Made by a program: the position numbers and the translations under genes
Shown here: positions 32,419-36,243 of the stretch, piece after piece
Position numbering within the stretch: the first letter of the stretch is position 1
Layout: every line of letters begins with the position of its first letter
Notes under the pieces: model-generated
What the model was told of the DNA's origin: nothing
What the model saw: only the letters and a program-made list of their open reading frames with translations
Databases searched by the model: none
Virus record (IMG/VR): IMGVR_UViG_3300024518_000371
Location: 1 to 36,243 of that record
DNA length: 36,243 nt
DNA from: a virus
Reading direction: 5' to 3' (one strand)

Positions 32419-33093
32419 TTATCCTTTTGGATTATTTTTAAGCTTACTCATTTGCTTAGCAGGAGATCTTCGAGCTTTTCTTCTTTCAATTCTTTCGTCT
32501 AACCTTTTTATTTTTTCAGTTCTTCGCTCTGCTTGGCTGTCTTTTCTTTTTGCTTGCTTTCTTTTCTTTGTAGAATTCTTTTTTACTTTAGAAGTTTCTT
32601 TTTCAATATTTGAAACTTCATTATCTTCTTGAGCATCCTTTAAAGCTTTAAGAGCTTTTTGCTTAGCGGTTAATTGTTTTGCGTCTTTTTTAGTTTTGTT
32701 GTTTCCATTATTTTTAGGCAAGGTATCCACTATGCCTTTTTTAGGATCCTCAACTTTAACACTTTCAGCCTCTATAGTAGATGGCTTTTTCTTGTTTATA
32801 CGCCTAAGCTCTTTTTTCATTCCGCGCCCTTGCGCTGGTTCCATTTCTTCTGAAATGTTTCTTATTCCTCCAGAGCGTTGCTTAGCTGGAGATTTGTCGT
32901 ATTTTGACTTAGATTTACTTTTTGGTGGTTTTGCAACATTTTTACCGTCTGGTCCAAATACGGATTTATCACTCATTGCTTTCTTTTCGGCAGCTGTCAT
33001 ACTACTACCGGATTTCATTGTTTGTTTTGCTGGTGATGCATACCCCATTGCTTTCATCAATAAGGGGGATTTTGGGTTCATTTTAAATGCCAT
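32419..33093 (-). CDS. Strongly basic SPAKQ-repeat protein, 224 aa
   Basis: I recognise no family. The protein starts MAFKMNPKSPLLMKAMGYAS, with SPAKQ at 20-24, and again at 68-72 (KSPAKQRSGG) and 210-214 (RRSPAKQMSKLKNNPKG). Between these it is rich in Lys/Arg/Ser/Pro (PPKSKSKSKYDK; RRINKKKPST; KKRKQAKRKDSQ). It is probably disordered with helical segments. I prefer the ATG at 33093 over the GTG at 33111, because it gives the MAFKM start shared with the neighbour and avoids overlap with the wHTH-like gene. Composition suggests nucleic-acid binding or a linker protein. This protein is the richest in the SPAKQ motif in the window. Confidence 0.75.
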   Translation of the reverse strand: MAFKMNPKSPLLMKAMGYASPAKQTMKSGSSMTAAEKKAMSDKSVFGPDGKNVAKPPKSKSKSKYDKSPAKQRSGGIRNISEEMEPAQGRGMKKELRRINKKKPSTIEAESVKVEDPKKGIVDTLPKNNGNNKTKKDAKQLTAKQKALKALKDAQEDNEVSNIEKETSKVKKNSTKKRKQAKRKDSQAERRTEKIKRLDERIERRKARRSPAKQMSKLKNNPKG

Positions 33094-33100
33094 AGTTATT

Positions 33101-33541
33101 TTATCTTTCACTATCTTTTATCATGTTATCGATAGCATGGTTAAACACTTTATCTGTGTACGTTTTATTTTTATAAAATGTGCTTTTTGCCGACGTAGGT
33201 AAATCTTCCTCGCCGAGTAATATTCTGTATATTCTTGTTATAAGTTGCTTACACTTAAATGATGTTGTATACGTATTATACTTCATCGTAGTTCTATTCC
33301 TTTTGCTAAAAATGGTTATCCACTCGTTCTTACGCAGTCTTTCCCATCTTGCTTTATCCCAGGAATACGTATATGCACCATTAATAAAATCATTACGTAT
33401 AAAATGCTTTTTACAATCTAAGTAAATAAGTAGCTCTAAGTCTGCGTCTTTTAACCCGTAAGTTTTACAAGCCCATTTTCTAACGAGCCTGTAATACTTA
33501 AAAATATTCTTATTTCTTAGATCTTGCGCGCTTAGTCTCAT
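33101..33541 (-). CDS. Winged-helix (MarR-like) protein, 146 aa
   Basis: Two-part build: a helical N-terminus (LRNKNIFKYYRLVRKWACKT; GLKDADLELLIYLDCKKHF), then FIRNDFINGAYTYSWDKARW, ERLRKNEWITIFSKR and a beta-wing-like NRTTMKYNTYTTSFK. It ends with a helix and DKVFNHAIDNMIKDSER. The helix / DFIN...W..ERLRKNEWI / wing order fits winged-helix proteins of the MarR-like type common in marine phages in my recollection. It may regulate late genes or bind host DNA. The gene starts inside the GroES stop (ATGA overlap), so it is translationally coupled to the chaperonin genes. The exact target is unknown. Confidence 0.7.
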   Translation of the reverse strand: MRLSAQDLRNKNIFKYYRLVRKWACKTYGLKDADLELLIYLDCKKHFIRNDFINGAYTYSWDKARWERLRKNEWITIFSKRNRTTMKYNTYTTSFKCKQLITRIYRILLGEEDLPTSAKSTFYKNKTYTDKVFNHAIDNMIKDSER

Positions 33542-33795
33542 TCGACTAGCACTATATCATTTATAGTAATAACATGATACATCTTGTCATTCCATTCTAT
33601 CCCGTGACCCGCGTGTTTGTCATACCTAACAACACTACCTTCTTTTATATAATCAACCTTATCACCAGCGCTTATAACCTCGGCTTTTAAGTACCTAATG
33701 TCTGTGTTCTGTGTTTCAGTTAATTCTAGGCCAGCAACCGTTTTCGGTGCTTCCTTTATCTTATCTATAACGATGTAGTAATTAATTGCCTTCAA
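33538..33795 (-). CDS. groES: GroES co-chaperonin, 85 aa, TTG start
   Basis: GroES caps GroEL and closes the folding chamber. The sequence has the expected parts: N-terminal strand (NYYIVIDKIKEA), mobile loop (KTVAGLELTETQN, aligning with the GroES loop 'KSAGGIVLTGSA'), LKAEVISAGD, and terminal HVITINDIVLVE. The only usable start in this frame is TTG at 33795-33793; the nearest upstream in-frame codon is a TAA at 33804-33802, and there is no ATG before residue 72. It overlaps the end of groEL by 14 nt, so initiation is probably coupled to GroEL termination. It ends with an ATGA overlap with the wHTH-like gene. The order is groEL then groES, opposite to the usual bacterial operon. Confidence 0.9.
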   Translation of the reverse strand: MKAINYYIVIDKIKEAPKTVAGLELTETQNTDIRYLKAEVISAGDKVDYIKEGSVVRYDKHAGHGIEWNDKMYHVITINDIVLVE

Positions 33796-35389
33796 GAGAT
33801 CTTACATTTGAGATTATACAATCAGCTGATATAATTGTGGTAGCAACACTTATCGCATTCTTTAATGCAGACTTGGTTACTAACACGGGATCTATAATAC
33901 CGCTTTCTATCATTCTTTTATAACAACCGCAGGTTACATCCACCCCGATACCTACCCAGTCTTCCTTAGCTCCTTTAGCTTCACTTGCTTCTGATTTGGC
34001 TTTTGGAAATTCGTAATCAGAATACCCGGCATTACCTAGGATTATTTTGTATGGTTCCTGTATGGCTTTTAATAATATACTGTAGCCATCGTTTTTAGAC
34101 TCTATAAGTTGAGCAGCATTTAATAAAGCAGTTCCACCTCCAGGTATAATACCCTCTTGCAAAGCGGCTTTAGTTGCATGAATTGCGTCTTCAACTCTAT
34201 CTTTCTTTTCTTTTAGCTCAACTGCGGAATCAGCACCTACGTAAACAACACCAACTTTACCTGTTAGCATAGACAAACGCTCTTCAAGCTTTTTCTTGAT
34301 ATAGCTGTTTGTTTCTTTTTCTATCTTATTGTTCACCTCAGTTATCCTTTCAGATAAGTCTGCCGTGTTTTCTTTTATTTGCAATGTAGTGTTCTTGCTG
34401 TCGGTAACAGATTTTATTACTTCCCCTAAAACACCCGGATCGATTAGATCTAAATCATCCCCAAGTTCTTCGTTCACAACAGTAGCACCTGTCAATATAG
34501 CCAAGTCTTCAATTGTATCTTGCTTGGTCGGCCCAAAGCCAGGTAGATCAACAATGTTTACTTTAATATTACCCTTAACCTTATTTGCTAGCAATGTAGC
34601 GTATGGCTGCTGGTCCATTGGGGCTACAATAAGTAATGCTCTTTTTGTTTTAACTACATGCTCTAATATACTTTGTATACGACGCACGCTTGGTATGTTT
34701 GAACTTACTATTAAAACGTATGGATTTTCAAGTACAGCTGTGCCTTTATCTTTATCTGTTAATAAGTGCACTGATTTTATACCTGCATTGAATTGGGTCC
34801 CTTCCACAAAATCTACATACGTATCATTTGTTTCAGAGTCCTCCATTAAAACGACGCCATTCTTTCCAACTTTTTCGAAAGCCTCTCCAATTTTATCTCC
34901 AAGACTTTTGTCATTATTACAACTGATATAAGCAACCTGTTTAAGCATGTCGCCTTCAACTGGTATACTGGCATTGTCAAGATAATCCACAATTTCTTTA
35001 TAACATTCTTGAATGCCGTCTTTAATACTCCTAATTTTTTCTTCACCCTTGTATTCGTTTAGTCCTGTTAGTAATGAAGATGCGAGAACGGTAGCTGTAG
35101 TAGTACCGTCACCCGCTTCTCTCACTGTATTATTAGCTGCTTCCTTTATTAGGGTTGCACCTATATTCTCGACCGGGTCCATTAAGACTACGCTTTCTGC
35201 AACGGTTACCCCGTCTTTTGTTATCACCGGCCTGCCCATTGCGTCCTCGTATATTACGCATTTTCCTGAAGCTCCTAATGTTGACTTCACTGCGTCGGAT
35301 AATTTATAAACGCCTGACAATATTTTATTTCGTGCCTTATCGCCGAAATTCAAATCTTTTACGATTTGACTTGGTAGATTAAATTCCAT
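33782..35389 (-). CDS. groEL: GroEL chaperonin, 535 aa
   Basis: This is a group I chaperonin: ATP-driven double-ring cage that refolds proteins. Key motifs are VITKDGVTVAE (56-66), the nucleotide-binding GDGTTTATV (93-101, D94), the apical substrate-binding region, VEDAIHAT with D401 (equivalent of the E. coli catalytic D398) and GIIPGGGTALL. Length is close to bacterial GroEL (~548). The C-terminus ends SNVRSLEGN and lacks the Gly-Met repeat tail that lines the cavity floor in most bacteria. An N-terminal extension of about seven residues (MEFNLPS...) precedes the usual 'K-x-x-x-F' start. The sequence looks divergent from typical Bacteroidetes GroEL. It probably helps fold capsid or giant phage proteins. 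Phage groEL homologues are known but uncommon. Confidence 0.93.
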   Translation of the reverse strand: MEFNLPSQIVKDLNFGDKARNKILSGVYKLSDAVKSTLGASGKCVIYEDAMGRPVITKDGVTVAESVVLMDPVENIGATLIKEAANNTVREAGDGTTTATVLASSLLTGLNEYKGEEKIRSIKDGIQECYKEIVDYLDNASIPVEGDMLKQVAYISCNNDKSLGDKIGEAFEKVGKNGVVLMEDSETNDTYVDFVEGTQFNAGIKSVHLLTDKDKGTAVLENPYVLIVSSNIPSVRRIQSILEHVVKTKRALLIVAPMDQQPYATLLANKVKGNIKVNIVDLPGFGPTKQDTIEDLAILTGATVVNEELGDDLDLIDPGVLGEVIKSVTDSKNTTLQIKENTADLSERITEVNNKIEKETNSYIKKKLEERLSMLTGKVGVVYVGADSAVELKEKKDRVEDAIHATKAALQEGIIPGGGTALLNAAQLIESKNDGYSILLKAIQEPYKIILGNAGYSDYEFPKAKSEASEAKGAKEDWVGIGVDVTCGCYKRMIESGIIDPVLVTKSALKNAISVATTIISADCIISNVRSLEGN

Positions 35390-35423
35390 TTTATTTAATT
35401 TTATTTGTTTTTTTTAAACTCTT

Positions 35424-35429
35424 ATTATA
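35424..35429 (-). promoter_or_regulatory. Possible -10 box before groEL
   Basis: TATAAT on the minus strand lies in the 69-nt spacer upstream of groEL, 34 nt before the ATG. No convincing -35 box stands at 17 nt (GTTTTT only), and a Bacteroidetes-type TAnnTTTG box is not seen. The local sequence is extremely A/T-rich, so a chance match is likely. This is a weak candidate only. Confidence 0.25.
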
Positions 35430-35458
35430 TAGTTACGTGTTTTTTTAAAAACCTTGTT

Positions 35459-35800
35459 TTATTCTTCAATATTTGCAGGCGGTACTTCTGCGCCTCTTGG
35501 CCAACCCATAAAACTATGCGCTGCTGCATCCCCCGGATACACCATAAAAGAGCCAAAGTCAAGGTTTGGCTTTGCGCTCATTACATCGATAGCGTAGCCG
35601 TCATAGTAAACTGCTGGTGTAATTATATTTCCATCTGCATCATAAGTAGCTGGTATCTTTACAACCTTACCGATATAAACAACCGCTGCCGTATCTTTTG
35701 CAAATACTATCTCGTTATCTGTTTCAACTAAAACACCAATACTTAAAAGGTAGTCTTTGCCCTCTTGTTCTGTTGGAAAATTTGTTTTATATATATTCAT
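35459..35800 (-). CDS. Conserved phage protein of unknown role, 113 aa
   Basis: The protein begins MNIYKTNFPTEQEGKDYLLS and includes AAVVYIGKVVKIPATYDADG, VYYDGYAIDVMSAKPNLDFG and HSFMGWPRGAEVPPANIEE. It is strand-rich with Tyr/Gly turns and no cysteine. This type of protein occurs next to tail-fibre or receptor-binding genes in Bacteroidetes phages in my recollection, but I know no function. The start ATG at 35800 overlaps the stop of the LamG-like gene by one base (TAATG), so it may be a partner of that protein. A 69-nt A/T-rich spacer separates it from groEL. Confidence 0.7.
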   Translation of the reverse strand: MNIYKTNFPTEQEGKDYLLSIGVLVETDNEIVFAKDTAAVVYIGKVVKIPATYDADGNIITPAVYYDGYAIDVMSAKPNLDFGSFMVYPGDAAAHSFMGWPRGAEVPPANIEE

Positions 35801-36243
35801 TATATTGTTGTTAGTTCTGTTAGTTCTTGGTCACTTAAAGCCTCTTTCCAAACTGCAAGTGCTTTTGTTTTGCCGTAGAAATTCGCTACATTGTCTGCTC
35901 TATCAAAACTTAATCTGTCTAATCCAGATGGTAATCCGTTCATACTCGTAGAACCTACTTGAGTACCATTTACATATAATTTTAATATTGTGGAATTATA
36001 AGAGATTGATATTTTATTGTATTGTCCTAATGTAAGATTTAAGTAAGTTATTACTGTACTTACACCTACCAAATTGTAGGCTTCTGCTTTTAATTCATTT
36101 GTTGATGGTAAATAAATGAGCTTAACTAAATTTCTTTGATGCACTCCAGCAGATAAAGATATATTTATGTTGCTTTCTATATTTTCCTCAATAAAAATCT
36201 CTGCATATAAAACACCCTCTGTGCTATTTATTGTAGCTAAACT
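35800..36243 (-). CDS. LamG/concanavalin-like lectin-fold protein, C-terminal part, cut by window edge
   Basis: The reading frame is open from the window edge (36243) to a TAA at 35802-35800, 147 visible codons. Sequence such as NSTEGVLYAEIFIEE, ISISYNSTILKLYVNGTQVG, LDRLSFDRADNVANFYGKTK, LAVWKEALSDQELTELTTI is typical of a LamG/concanavalin jelly-roll, including the closing 'LAVW...LSDQEL' motif. These domains bind sugars or proteins and are common in phage receptor-binding and tail-spike proteins. An apparent start at 36144 is a GTG inside the open frame and is not used. Upstream domains lie outside the window. The function (host recognition) is inferred. Confidence 0.8.
   Translation of the reverse strand, partial: SLATINSTEGVLYAEIFIEENIESNINISLSAGVHQRNLVKLIYLPSTNELKAEAYNLVGVSTVITYLNLTLGQYNKISISYNSTILKLYVNGTQVGSTSMNGLPSGLDRLSFDRADNVANFYGKTKALAVWKEALSDQELTELTTI

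Noticed and set aside
33782-33804. GroEL-GroES fusion by ribosomal frameshift
   Set aside because: The overlap has no slippery heptamer, and GroES has a complete N-terminal strand from the TTG start. Coupled re-initiation is simpler.
34329-34931. 200-aa plus-strand open frame
   Set aside because: It lies opposite the conserved groEL and is a reading-frame shadow.
1-36243. tRNA, CRISPR array, insertion sequence or attachment site
   Set aside because: There is no gap long enough for them beside the hairpin-bearing 133-nt spacer, no spaced direct repeats, no transposase and no integrase.

Overview
The window is a dense, AT-rich block of phage late genes. Every supported gene lies on the minus strand, so transcription runs from high to low coordinates. 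Start codons mostly sit in A/T-rich leaders (typically ...AATTATGGC) with hardly any Shine-Dalgarno sequence. That is usual for genes expressed in Bacteroidetes/Flavobacteria. The order terminase, portal, scaffold-like protein, HK97-fold major capsid protein, virion protein, two ring/adaptor proteins and a very long 'LDERLVPNGEYRDA' tail protein resembles short-tailed marine flavophages and crAss-like phages. The host and lineage assignments are inferences from gene order and motifs; no database search was possible.

Reading with transcription: (1) 36243-35459 holds the end of a LamG-like (lectin-fold) protein cut by the window edge, and a 113-aa protein of unknown role. (2) 35389-33101 is a chaperone cassette. 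GroEL comes first, a TTG-initiated GroES overlaps its end, and a winged-helix-like protein follows with a 4-nt ATGA overlap. (3) 33093-30485 is a run of small basic proteins sharing a short SP-x-K (mostly SPAKQ) motif. One of them is a HExxH metallopeptidase-like protein, and the run ends with a GTG-initiated 46-aa CxC protein. (4) 30467-29175 holds small conserved phage proteins, including one with two GroES-like domains and a candidate terminase partner. (5) 29175-14563 is the packaging, head and neck/tail module. (6) 14534-10797 holds a Cys-containing beta-sandwich protein, a small virion protein and two Ala/Gln-rich internal virion proteins. (7) 10764-652 is one 3370-residue polyvalent protein. 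It carries a HELGH zincin-like motif, a sigma-region-2-like stretch, a HAD-like phosphatase fold with an ADP-ribosyltransferase-like domain inserted in it, membrane-prone segments and a charged C-terminal tail. (8) 649-1 holds another SPAKQ protein, a 51-aa holin-like membrane protein and the start of an M15 peptidase endolysin.

Together the genes build, fill and release a virion. The chaperonins probably help fold capsid or giant ejection proteins. Terminase and portal package DNA. The ring and muzzle-like proteins form the short tail. The three cysteine-free proteins (205, 367 and 3370 aa) are probably stored in the head and ejected. The holin and M15 peptidase lyse the host.

The least explained features are the SPAKQ motif shared by five proteins, the nested HAD/ART domains and regularly spaced KFS motifs in the giant protein, the reversed groEL-groES order with extra GroES-like domains, and a 13-bp element about 40 nt upstream of two consecutive virion genes and next to RNA hairpins. 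Nearly all of the window is coding. The largest gene-free stretch is 133 nt (21712-21844). I saw no tRNA, CRISPR array, insertion sequence or attachment site.
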